NCBI GenBank assembly: GCA_021161055.1 | Contig: JAGHBI010000032.1 | Location: forward strand, 1-6,592 | Length of the DNA stretch: 6,592 nt | From: Candidatus Iainarchaeum sp. | Lineage (GTDB): Archaea > Iainarchaeota > Iainarchaeia > Iainarchaeales > DTGL01 | Reading direction: 5' to 3' | Shown here: in pieces, positions 1 through 5,485 of the stretch | Numbering within the stretch: position 1 is the first letter of the stretch | Layout: each line of letters starts with the position of its first letter | Translations under genes and position numbers: made by a program | The notes under the pieces: generated by a model | Database searches by the model: none | Seen by the model: the letters and a program-made list of their open reading frames with translations, nothing else | Told to the model about the DNA's origin: nothing

Positions 1-376
1 GAATAAATTTGTTCAGCTAAGGGAGCAGGCAAGAGAGATTGAAATAGAGCTTGAGAAGGTGAAGGAAGCGCTGTTTGAGTACGCAAAAAGAAAGGGTGTT
101 GAGATCATTCAGGGCTCTGACTACAAAGCGAGGGTGAAGATAACCAAAAAGGTGAAGCTTCCAAGGAAAAGCGATCCTGAGAGGAAGGAATTGGAGGAAT
201 TGGTGAAAGAAAACAACCTGTGGGAAAAAGTTTCTAGTTTGGATACAAGGCTTCTTTTAAGGCTTCTTGAAAAAGGCGCTCTGCCTGAAAGCATAGCTGA
301 GCAAATAAGAGAATTTGAACGCTTGGAGGAAGAAAAAAGGGTGTACTTAAGTAAGGTAAAGGAAATGTTTGAATAG
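1..376 (+). CDS. 3' end of a gene cut by the left edge; possible C-terminal region of a RecB/Cas4-like PD-(D/E)XK nuclease
   Basis: The frame is open from base 2 to the TAG at 374-376, so the start lies outside the window. The GTG at 59 has no ribosome binding site and sits in continuous coding sequence, so it is probably internal. About 124 residues are visible. They begin with a charged helix (LREQAREIEIELEKVKEAL), then a short beta-like stretch (GSDYKARVKITKKVKLP), then helices containing LWEKVSSLDTRLLLRLLEKG and a Glu/Lys-rich tail. This order of coiled helix, YKA-x-V strand and 'LEEL..LW..VS.LDT' helix resembles, from memory, the helical tail after the nuclease core in some RecB/Cas4-like exonucleases. 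No catalytic motif is inside the window, so the family call is an inference. The gene ends 97 bases before the next one and is followed by a T-tract at 440-452. Confidence 0.55.
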   Translation, partial: NKFVQLREQAREIEIELEKVKEALFEYAKRKGVEIIQGSDYKARVKITKKVKLPRKSDPERKELEELVKENNLWEKVSSLDTRLLLRLLEKGALPESIAEQIREFERLEEEKRVYLSKVKEMFE

Positions 377-403
377 TGAACTCCTATAAAATAAACGAGT
401 TCA
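377..403. repeat. 7-bp inverted repeat flanking a TATA-like box
   Basis: TGAACTC at 377-383 is matched by its exact reverse complement GAGTTCA at 397-403. The 13-base interval (384-396) contains TATAAAATAA. The repeat begins directly after the stop codon of the upstream gene. It could be a weak hairpin at the 3' end of that transcript. Alternatively, it could be a dyad operator placed over the promoter of the basic protein at 474. The sequence alone does not decide between these. Confidence 0.45.
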
Positions 404-424
404 AACAGAACCAATGAACGTTAA

Positions 425-433
425 TTTTATTAA
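425..433 (+). promoter_or_regulatory. possible TATA element for the basic hypothetical protein
   Basis: TTTTATTAA at 425-433 would place transcription start near 455, just after the T-tract, giving a leader of about 19 bases that still contains the AGGTGG ribosome binding site at 463-468. It is a weak match to the archaeal TATA consensus. The better-looking TATAAAAT at 385-392 is an alternative, but its transcript would have to cross the T-tract. Confidence 0.25.
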
Positions 434-439
434 TCAGAA

Positions 440-452
440 TTTTTCTTTTTTT
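440..452 (+). terminator. T-tract terminator downstream of the left-edge gene
   Basis: Twelve T residues broken by a single C (TTTTTCTTTTTTT) lie 64 bases after the stop of the first gene. Runs of U on the non-template strand are the usual intrinsic termination signal in archaea. The next gene starts 21 bases later, so this would separate the two transcription units. Confidence 0.4.
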
Positions 453-473
453 GAAAAAAGCCAGGTGGTTTGA

Positions 474-1079
474 GTGCCAGCGCAGAGGAGAAAACCAACA
501 GGCACCGCCAGCATGAAGAAGGCTTCTCGAAAGCGCTTGCGAGCGGTGAGGGAAACAGCGAGGAAAACGCGCAGGCAGAAAGTGATAGAAGAGCGTGGCG
601 TAGAGTATGAGAAACTTCCGGTTGAAATGAAGAGAATTGTGGATGGAATTTTGGCGCATAGAGGTTCCTTACCTATAGAAGTTCTTATAGTTGCCGTGGG
701 TGCTGCTTATGATATGTACAATGTTTCTCAGGATAGCAAATCAAAACCGATTGGCGCAATAAGCGCAGGAGCTTTTGCCGCAATAGATCACTTAGTTTCG
801 GATCTGTACATTAGAAAGGCTGTTAAAAAACTTGAACAGCTGGTAATGGAATCGGATAATGAAAGAATAGCCCTTTTACGAGCAAAGTATCCTTTTTTCC
901 TAATTGATCGGAAAGGGAACCTCATTTTCACAACCAGGCGGAGAATTCTTAAGCTTTTCGGGAGGCTGCGAGGAAGAACTCTAAAAGGTGGATTGCGAAG
1001 AGCTTTTCCATCACCGGAGCAGGTTATGAGGAAACAGAGAAAACTTCTCGAAGAAGCGAAGCGCAGGGAAACGCGGTAA
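474..1079 (+). CDS. highly basic 201-residue hypothetical protein
   Basis: I do not recognise this protein. The GTG start at 474 is chosen because AGGTGG at 463-468 lies 5 bases upstream, whereas the in-frame ATG at 513 has no such site. The protein has three parts. Residues 1-41 carry about 16 Lys/Arg and look disordered or nucleic-acid binding. Residues about 50-125 form a compact, more hydrophobic segment (IEVLIVAVGAAYDMYN at about 68-83 and a Gly/Ala-rich AISAGAFAAIDHL at about 95-107). Residues 155-201 are again very basic, with about 18 Lys/Arg (TTRRRILKLFGRLRGR). It has no Cys, no signal peptide and no clear membrane span. Charge suggests contact with RNA, DNA or the ribosome, but that is only inference. 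It is convergent with the ATPase gene, with 23 bases between the stop codons. Confidence 0.75.
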   Translation: MPAQRRKPTGTASMKKASRKRLRAVRETARKTRRQKVIEERGVEYEKLPVEMKRIVDGILAHRGSLPIEVLIVAVGAAYDMYNVSQDSKSKPIGAISAGAFAAIDHLVSDLYIRKAVKKLEQLVMESDNERIALLRAKYPFFLIDRKGNLIFTTRRRILKLFGRLRGRTLKGGLRRAFPSPEQVMRKQRKLLEEAKRRETR

Positions 1080-1102
1080 ATATTAATGTTATGAATGAGG
1101 CT

Positions 1103-2386
1103 TCACAGGGCGTGCTGGTTTTCGCGGAGGGAATATGTGAATAAAACCTTTTTGAGTGGGATGAATTTTATTTTAAGCTTTGCAGTTCTTTCCACCTTTT
1201 CTTCTCCATCATAAATAACAGCTGCTTCACTTATTCCGAATTTTTCCATAAACCATGTAAGGTTTTTCAGCTCTTTCATGGAGACTTCTTCCTTCGCCTT
1301 AACCTCTATTGGAATAAGCTTTGCATTCTTCTTCAGGAAATCAACTTCTCTGGTTCTTTCTCTGAAGTACTTATCCAGATTCAGCGCATGCATCACAAGG
1401 TTTTCGTATATCCGGCCTTTCTCCAGTTTGCTGAAATATGCGAAAGAGAGCGCCGGATGGAATGCATAAACTTTTGGCATCTTTCTCGATTCCGCCATTA
1501 TGGATGGTCTGTAGTTCTTCACAATTTTTATAAGCTTCCCAAATTCCAGATAATGAACGTGTTCCTTCAATGTTGATTTGTGCACGTGGAACTTCCTGCT
1601 GAGGTCATCTATATTCAGTACCATCCCGCTATTTTTCAGGAACATTTCAGATAGGCTTTTGAGAAGGTTTAGGTTGACGTTCTTGAACACCTCGGGTATA
1701 TCCAAAGCGAGCACCTTTTCTGCAACAAGCTCTCTCACGTATTCATTCACTTTTTCTCTATCCTCAAGTTTTACGATTTCGGGGAAAGGTTTCTTTATAT
1801 AATCTTCAAATATTGCATCGAGGTGTGAGCTGTAGAGCCTCATATTATCCATTCTTTTTTCATAATAAAGTTCCGCGTACTCCTGCAAGGTAAGGGGCGT
1901 GACCTCTATTTTGAAATGCCTGCCTGCCAGGTCCCTTATTGCATTTTTTTCTATCATCAAACTTGCAGAACCGCTAACACACAGCTTTATGTTAGGCAGG
2001 CTGTCATATAGCAGCTTTACTTTAGAGCTCCAATCGCTGAGTTTTTGTATCTCATCAAGGAACAGATAGACTTTTTCATTTTTCCAGTCGACCTTCGTGA
2101 GCTTCTGGTATGCTTTCAGTATTTCAATCGGCTCATCCACCCTTTTATCGAATGAGAAATACAGTATATGCTCAGGGCTTATGCCTTTCTTCAGAAGTTC
2201 ATCAATCAACTGGTAAATAAGGACTGTTTTGCCGACCCTTCTCAGGCCTGTAAGCACCGGTATCTGCCTGTGGTTAAAAAAGACCTCTTTAATCTCTCCG
2301 AAGACCTTTCTCCGGTAGGGCTTTGCCTTTTCCTTGCTTATCTTTCCCTTTTCCCACCATTCATTCTGAATAATCAATTCTTCCAT
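1103..2386 (-). CDS. AAA-type ATPase with C-terminal DUF4143/nuclease-like domain
   Basis: Predicted cytoplasmic P-loop ATPase. Residues are numbered from the longest frame, which reaches an ATG at 2452. Walker A is GLRRVGKT (69-76) and Walker B is VYLFLDEIQ (128-136). An SGSAS sensor-like motif (160-164) and LAGRHF (175-180) follow, as is typical of the AAA_14/DUF4143 family. A winged-helix-like segment (about 279-310, LSRKFHVHKSTLKEHVHYL) comes next. The C-terminus has ENLV (350-353), REVDF (368-372) and IPIEVKA (380-386), a PD-(D/E)XK-like arrangement. I place the start at residue 23 (ATG at 2386). TTTAAATAT lies 30 bases before it, no ribosome binding site serves 2452 or 2398, and family members as I recall them start shortly before the QN-x-WW motif seen at 29-33. 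If 2452 is right, the gene overlaps the peptidase stop by 8 bases. Substrate and role are unknown; such proteins are common, often mobile or accessory, in archaea. Confidence 0.85.
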   Translation of the reverse strand: MEELIIQNEWWEKGKISKEKAKPYRRKVFGEIKEVFFNHRQIPVLTGLRRVGKTVLIYQLIDELLKKGISPEHILYFSFDKRVDEPIEILKAYQKLTKVDWKNEKVYLFLDEIQKLSDWSSKVKLLYDSLPNIKLCVSGSASLMIEKNAIRDLAGRHFKIEVTPLTLQEYAELYYEKRMDNMRLYSSHLDAIFEDYIKKPFPEIVKLEDREKVNEYVRELVAEKVLALDIPEVFKNVNLNLLKSLSEMFLKNSGMVLNIDDLSRKFHVHKSTLKEHVHYLEFGKLIKIVKNYRPSIMAESRKMPKVYAFHPALSFAYFSKLEKGRIYENLVMHALNLDKYFRERTREVDFLKKNAKLIPIEVKAKEEVSMKELKNLTWFMEKFGISEAAVIYDGEEKVERTAKLKIKFIPLKKVLFTYSLRENQHAL

Positions 2387-2407
2387 ATAAGCTCTCATGG
2401 AGAACGA

Positions 2408-2424
2408 ATATTTAAACTTTTCGG
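2408..2424 (-). promoter_or_regulatory. BRE/TATA promoter for the ATPase gene
   Basis: On the minus strand CCGAAAAG (2424-2417) is followed by TTTAAATAT (2416-2408), a purine-rich BRE and near-consensus archaeal TATA box. The first T is 30 bases before the ATG at 2386, the spacing expected for a leaderless transcript. The box lies after the peptidase stop codon, so the ATPase may be transcribed independently of the peptidase. Confidence 0.5.
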
Positions 2425-2444
2425 TCTGATTTTTAACTTTTAAT

Positions 2445-3194
2445 TCATCCATTAAAATTCGTTCTTGCCTTTATTAGGTCGCCGTGTTTTCTTAGCCACC
2501 TTTCATACTTCTTGTAATCTGGGCAGTATTTCTGCACTGTCCGCCAGAATGCCTTTGAGTGGTTGTTGTGCTGTATATGGGCAAGCTCGTGCACAACTAT
2601 GTACTCAACCACTGCTTGCGGCGCGGCAATGAGGCGCCAGCTGAAGGAAAGTACTTTGCGTGGAGAACAGCTGCCCCATTGCATCTTATTGCTTCTCACA
2701 GAAATGCGTGAGAAGGAGAGGTTCATTTCACTGGCCTTTTCCCTGACCAATCGTTCCAGTATTGAACGTGCAAACTTTTTGTAGAAGGCGCGGATCGCTC
2801 TCTTAGCTAAATCTTTCCTTCCGATGGGAACCTTTACTATGAGCCTTCCAGCGCCTGGTTTTGCAGTAGCTCTTTTCCTTTCGGATTCGATTATTTCTAT
2901 TGGCACCTCTCTGCCTAAAAATAGTATATAATTGCTCTTCTCTCTGGCTTTTCTTGCGATCTCCTCTGCTTTCTGTACATTCCTCAGAATCCAGCGTTTC
3001 TTTTCCAGAAGAAATTTTTCTATATAAGGGAATGGAATATTTCTGCGAATGGGAACAACTACTTCGAGCATCGCATTGCTGTTTATCTGCAATTGCAGGT
3101 GTTTCGCTCTTTTGCTCTTTCTGATAATGTACTGAATAGGCTTTGAATCTATTACAATCGAATTCCTCTCCGGGAAATTATCGTTTGCTGTCAA
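2445..3194 (-). CDS. YgjP/DUF45-family zinc metallopeptidase
   Basis: Predicted soluble metallopeptidase of the YgjP-like (DUF45, M48-related) family. The zinc motif is HELAHIQHNNHSKAFW at 202-217: His202, Glu203, His206 and the third ligand His212. The family-typical WGSC (173-176) and SFSWRLIAAP precede it. Residues 17-120 form the usual N-terminal region (KPIQYIIRKSKRAKHLQL, then VPIRR and FLGREVPIE). The length of 249 fits complete family members. The start is TTG at 3194, supported by GGGTGA (3207-3202) 7 bases upstream. In bacteria this family often sits beside type I restriction genes. Here the neighbour is a DUF4143-type ATPase, 58 bases downstream by my preferred start or overlapping by 8 bases by the long one. 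The substrate is unknown. Confidence 0.9.
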   Translation of the reverse strand: MTANDNFPERNSIVIDSKPIQYIIRKSKRAKHLQLQINSNAMLEVVVPIRRNIPFPYIEKFLLEKKRWILRNVQKAEEIARKAREKSNYILFLGREVPIEIIESERKRATAKPGAGRLIVKVPIGRKDLAKRAIRAFYKKFARSILERLVREKASEMNLSFSRISVRSNKMQWGSCSPRKVLSFSWRLIAAPQAVVEYIVVHELAHIQHNNHSKAFWRTVQKYCPDYKKYERWLRKHGDLIKARTNFNG

Positions 3195-3201
3195 GTATTT
3201 T

Positions 3202-3207
3202 TCACCC
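3202..3207 (-). promoter_or_regulatory. ribosome binding site that fixes the TTG start of the metallopeptidase
   Basis: GGGTGA on the minus strand matches the GGTGA core complementary to the archaeal 16S rRNA 3' end. It is 7 bases before the TTG at 3194. Without it the rare TTG start would be doubtful. Confidence 0.55.
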
Positions 3208-3220
3208 GCGTTTATAGTGA

Positions 3221-3239
3221 AATATAAAGAGGAATATAG
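3221..3239 (-). promoter_or_regulatory. candidate TATA region of the metallopeptidase gene
   Basis: Two TATA-like boxes lie close together on the minus strand: CTATATTCC (3239-3231) and TTTATATT (3228-3221). The first would start transcription near 3208 and just include the GGGTGA site. The second would start near 3198, at the codon itself. I cannot tell which is used. Confidence 0.35.
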
Positions 3240-3455
3240 CGGCTATTTTCATTGCGTCGACCTGATTAAATAATACTAATTCAATTGATAAAAATATTTG
3301 CAATTGTTATGTATAAGATAATTTTTAGGCTCGAAAACATCGATTGGATTCTAAATGTTATGTTTATTGCCTATTCTTGCAGGAGGCCATTCTGCAGCAT
3401 TCTGATTCTTTTTAAAAATTCGCGCGTTTGCTTTAGAACATAACAAAAACATAAC
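3240..3455. other. AT-rich intergenic region without a supported gene
   Basis: No credible protein gene is present. Visible elements are two CAATTG palindromes (3282-3287 and 3301-3306) flanking an AAAAATATT stretch, four copies of the 7-mer GTTATGT/ACATAAC, and a small hairpin TGCAG(3378-3382)/CTGCA(3392-3396) followed by a short T-run around 3408-3413. The region lies between the divergent metallopeptidase gene and the small RNA promoter, and probably holds regulatory sites for one or both. Confidence 0.5.
3306..3455. repeat. four copies of GTTATGT/ACATAAC upstream of the RNA promoter
   Basis: GTTATGT occurs at 3306-3312 and 3357-3363. Its reverse complement ACATAAC occurs at 3438-3444 and 3449-3455. 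The last two start exactly 11 bases apart, about one helical turn, and abut the BRE/TATA at 3455-3471. That placement suits a bound regulator, but the region is AT-rich and the motif is short. Confidence 0.4.
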
Positions 3456-3471
3456 CAAAAGGTTTAAATAT
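3455..3471 (+). promoter_or_regulatory. strong BRE/TATA promoter of the structured RNA
   Basis: CCAAAAGG followed by TTTAAATAT (3463-3471) is a near-ideal archaeal BRE plus TATA. Counting about 30 bases from the first T predicts transcription start at 3493-3496 (TAAG), just before the first stem of the structured segment. The same nine-base TATA box occurs at the ATPase gene. Confidence 0.6.
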
Positions 3472-3493
3472 AAGGTATGCAGAAATATATTAT

Positions 3494-3585
3494 AAGCTGG
3501 AACTAGCTTGGTGAGCCTATCCCGTTTTCTCAGCTAGTTCGGCGTGAGCCCTTGGGAAGCTTGTCTTCCCCCTCATTTTCTTTCT
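3494..3585 (+). ncRNA. candidate structured small non-coding RNA of unknown class
   Basis: A GC-rich island in AT-rich DNA with its own promoter and a T-rich end. Stem 1 pairs GAACTAGC (3500-3507) with GCTAGTTC (3533-3540). It continues past a four-base 5' bulge (TTGG) into TGAG/CTCA (3512-3515 with 3529-3532), closing a 13-base loop, CCTATCCCGTTTT. Immediately after comes GGC-GUGA-GCC (3541-3550), a three-pair hairpin capped by a GNRA tetraloop. Stem 3 pairs GGGAAG (3554-3559) with CTTCCC (3565-3570) around a five-base loop. The pyrimidine-rich tail then follows. Open frames across it are at most about 20 codons and lack ribosome binding sites. The next gene has its own TATA box at 3607-3614, so this is more likely a separate RNA than a leader. 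It does not match tRNA, 5S, SRP, RNase P, C/D-box or known archaeal riboswitch layouts as I know them. A long 5' leader remains the alternative. Confidence 0.55.
3573..3585 (+). terminator. T-rich end of the structured RNA
   Basis: TCATTTTCTTTCT directly follows stem 3. Nine of 13 bases are T. Together with the stem it resembles an intrinsic terminator, though the T-tract is interrupted, so termination may be partial and some transcripts could run into the MBF1-like gene. Confidence 0.35.
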
Positions 3586-3604
3586 CCGCAGATGTACAAT
3601 CGCT

Positions 3605-3616
3605 AATTATAAAAAG
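3605..3616 (+). promoter_or_regulatory. TATA promoter of the MBF1-like/S2P operon
   Basis: AATTATAAAAAG contains TTATAAAA (3607-3614). Thirty bases on predicts a start near 3637, about 10 bases before the ATG at 3647, with TTAGGT (3637-3642) as a weak ribosome binding site in the short leader. Confidence 0.45.
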
Positions 3617-3646
3617 GCTACTGCACTTCTTTTGAATTAGGTATTT

Positions 3647-4018
3647 ATGCGCTGTGAAGTTTGCGGAAGAGAGACGCCTAAATTGATACGCGCTGAAATT
3701 GAAGGCGCCGAACTTATGGTATGCAATGAGTGCGCAAAGCTTGGTAAGGTGCTACGAACTCATGAGAAGGCACCTAATGCGGTGTATATGCCCAGAAAAG
3801 AAACAGCGCCGCTTATAGAACCGTTCGAACTTATTGATGATTTTGGAACGGAGATAAAGAAAGCCAGAGAGAGGCTTGGCTTGACAAGGGAGCAGCTTGC
3901 AAAGAAGATTTTTGAAAAAGAATCTGTGCTGCAGAGGATCGAAGCGAATGAACTCGAACCAAGCGATGAACTTGTTTTGAAGCTTGAAAAGGCCCTGAAC
4001 ATAAGGCTTAGGGTATAG
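3647..4018 (+). CDS. MBF1-like zinc-ribbon/HTH transcription factor
   Basis: A 123-residue protein of the archaeal multiprotein-bridging-factor-1 type. The N-terminal zinc ribbon has Cys3 and Cys6 (CEVC) and Cys26 and Cys29 (CNEC), with the family-like IEGAEL between them. A linker of about 35 residues leads to an XRE/Cro-type helix-turn-helix at about 67-119 (EIKKARERLGLTREQLAKKI, then ESVLQRIEANELEPSDE). In eukaryotes MBF1 bridges TBP and activators; in archaea it has been linked to the ribosome and translation, so the role here is not certain. It is shorter than the archaeal members I recall (about 150-165), mostly in the linker and tail. The start is ATG at 3647. The stop TAG shares its last base with the GTG of the protease gene, so the two are probably co-transcribed and translationally coupled. 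Confidence 0.88.
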   Translation: MRCEVCGRETPKLIRAEIEGAELMVCNECAKLGKVLRTHEKAPNAVYMPRKETAPLIEPFELIDDFGTEIKKARERLGLTREQLAKKIFEKESVLQRIEANELEPSDELVLKLEKALNIRLRV

Positions 4019-5442
4019 TGATTCTAATGGATGTTATGAATGGGCTAGGCACATTGTTTAGTCTGCTTCTTGCTCTGATTATTTTTGTTCTCGGTTCAAC
4101 TTATTTAATAAAAAGGTTTTCAGGAGTCGAAACTCATTATGTTTATGCTCTGTGGCGAATTGAACGGTTTAGAAGATTCATTGCAAGGCTTGCATGGTTG
4201 GGAAAGCCTGTTGATGTGCTGGCCAAAATTGGTGCAGTGATTGGTTTCGGCGTTCTTGCCGGTGATTACCTCTTTATGCGAAAGGGAAAAAAGGCTTTTC
4301 GAGTGCTTGCTGCTTTTCTAACTGCATGCGTTCTTTTCATCCTTTACAGCATTACAATGCGCGTTCTTATAGTAACTGCGCCAGCCACGCGAAGCTTCGA
4401 TACCTTCTTCAGCATCATTTTTGCAGTCTTTGGAATTTCTGGGTTTGGAATATTTTTGCTTGTTATAAATGCCACGCATATAGTGCAAAACATGCTTGCA
4501 GGAGAAACCGCATGCCCCGGGATCGCGCCACTTTTGCCGGGCGTTGCAATTCCAAAGCTTCCTTTTTTTATTCCGTGGTATGGTTGGATTGCGCTTATAA
4601 TTGCGATGATTGCGCACGAAGGTGCTCACGGAATACAGGTGCTTAAGGAGAAACTCGAGCTGAAGAGTGCAGGCTTGCTGCTTGTTGGAATCCTTCCATT
4701 CGGCGCATTTGTTGAACCTGATGAGAGCAAACTGAAAGCAGCAAAGCCGGAAAGGAGGATCCTTGTTTATGCTGCGGGCCCAGCAGCCAATCTTCTCTTC
4801 ATAGTAATATTCTATCTGATGCTGGTATCGTTCGAAGCGGCATTCTATAATCCTGTATATGAGAACTACAAAGAGGCATACTTTGCCACTGTTGAAGGGG
4901 TTGTTATAGAAAGCGTTCAGGAAAAGATTCCATTCTGCAATAACCCAAAAGCCCCTGCTTATGGCATATTAAAGCCTGGAATGCGGATAATAGCAGTAGA
5001 TGGCAGACTTATACATAACAGATTCGAATTCCTAGAGCTCCTGAGTGAGAACCGCTTCAAAGAACGCACTTTCACAGTAAAGGATGGTAATGTAATAAGG
5101 AAAATTACAATATTGCCTGATCAGGAGCTCGGCAGTTTCGGAATAATTGTGAAGGATATCCCAAAAAACAATGCTTCGGTAGATGAAAACTTGGTAAATA
5201 ACCTTGCACTGGTTTCGATAATAAGGAGCTTTATAGGGGTCTGCCTTTTGCTCTCATTCCTTCTGATGTTTGCAAATTTCCTTCCTGTAATCCCCTTTGA
5301 TGGTGGCCACATCGCAGCTGATCTCTACGCATACTACTTCTTTGGTGGAATCAATAAGCGCACCAAAAAGCGTGTGGAAGATTTTATGCTCAAAGTATTC
5401 CTCGTAATCGCCTTCTTAAGCATACTGCCTTTTTTCATATAA
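4018..5442 (+). CDS. site-2 protease family intramembrane zinc metalloprotease (M50)
   Basis: A polytopic membrane protease that cleaves substrates within the bilayer. The catalytic HEGAH is at 200-204 in a hydrophobic helix (IALIIAMIAHEGAHG), and the third zinc ligand Asp428 lies in LPVIPFDGGH. Between them are GAFVEPDE (about 229-236) and GPAANLL (about 255-261), both typical of archaeal S2P. A soluble PDZ-like domain (about 283-375) follows, containing GILKPGMRIIAVDG. Hydrophobic segments occur near residues 8-30, 70-87, 94-118, 128-150, 184-206, 216-232, 250-272, 398-425 and 450-472. I keep the GTG start at 4018, which overlaps the MBF1-like stop by one base. ATG codons at 4027 and 4036 are alternatives, and no strong ribosome binding site separates them. 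Its substrate is unknown; bacterial and eukaryotic relatives release membrane-tethered transcription regulators. Confidence 0.93.
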   Translation: MILMDVMNGLGTLFSLLLALIIFVLGSTYLIKRFSGVETHYVYALWRIERFRRFIARLAWLGKPVDVLAKIGAVIGFGVLAGDYLFMRKGKKAFRVLAAFLTACVLFILYSITMRVLIVTAPATRSFDTFFSIIFAVFGISGFGIFLLVINATHIVQNMLAGETACPGIAPLLPGVAIPKLPFFIPWYGWIALIIAMIAHEGAHGIQVLKEKLELKSAGLLLVGILPFGAFVEPDESKLKAAKPERRILVYAAGPAANLLFIVIFYLMLVSFEAAFYNPVYENYKEAYFATVEGVVIESVQEKIPFCNNPKAPAYGILKPGMRIIAVDGRLIHNRFEFLELLSENRFKERTFTVKDGNVIRKITILPDQELGSFGIIVKDIPKNNASVDENLVNNLALVSIIRSFIGVCLLLSFLLMFANFLPVIPFDGGHIAADLYAYYFFGGINKRTKKRVEDFMLKVFLVIAFLSILPFFI

Positions 5443-5452
5443 CTGATTCAAT

Positions 5453-5476
5453 AAAAAATAGAAAAAAGAAAAAGAG
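5453..5476 (-). terminator. poly-T terminator of ftsZ
   Basis: On the minus strand, just after the ftsZ stop, the sequence reads as three T-runs, about CTCTTTTTCTTTTTTCTATTTTTTAT. This is a strong archaeal-type T-rich termination signal in the 43-base gap between convergent genes. On the plus strand the same bases are A-rich, so the protease operon is not obviously terminated here. Confidence 0.55.
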
Positions 5477-5485
5477 AGGTGAGGC

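Noticed and set aside
3355..3405. A 16-codon micro-frame (ATG at 3355) between the motif copies.
   Set aside because: It has no ribosome binding site and is too short to support without conservation or expression data.
3496..3570. Structured segment considered as a tRNA, K-turn box or C/D guide RNA.
   Set aside because: There is no acceptor stem or T-arm consensus, no tandem G·A pairs opposite the bulge, and no RTGATGA/CTGA pair in the right places.
3544..3606. A 20-codon frame starting GTG in the structured RNA.
   Set aside because: It has no ribosome binding site and its start lies inside the GNRA hairpin; the RNA structure explains the sequence better.
4326..4646. 106-codon plus-strand frame inside the protease gene.
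   Set aside because: It is out of frame with the M50 protein, and its Cys/His/Arg-rich composition is typical of a shadow frame.
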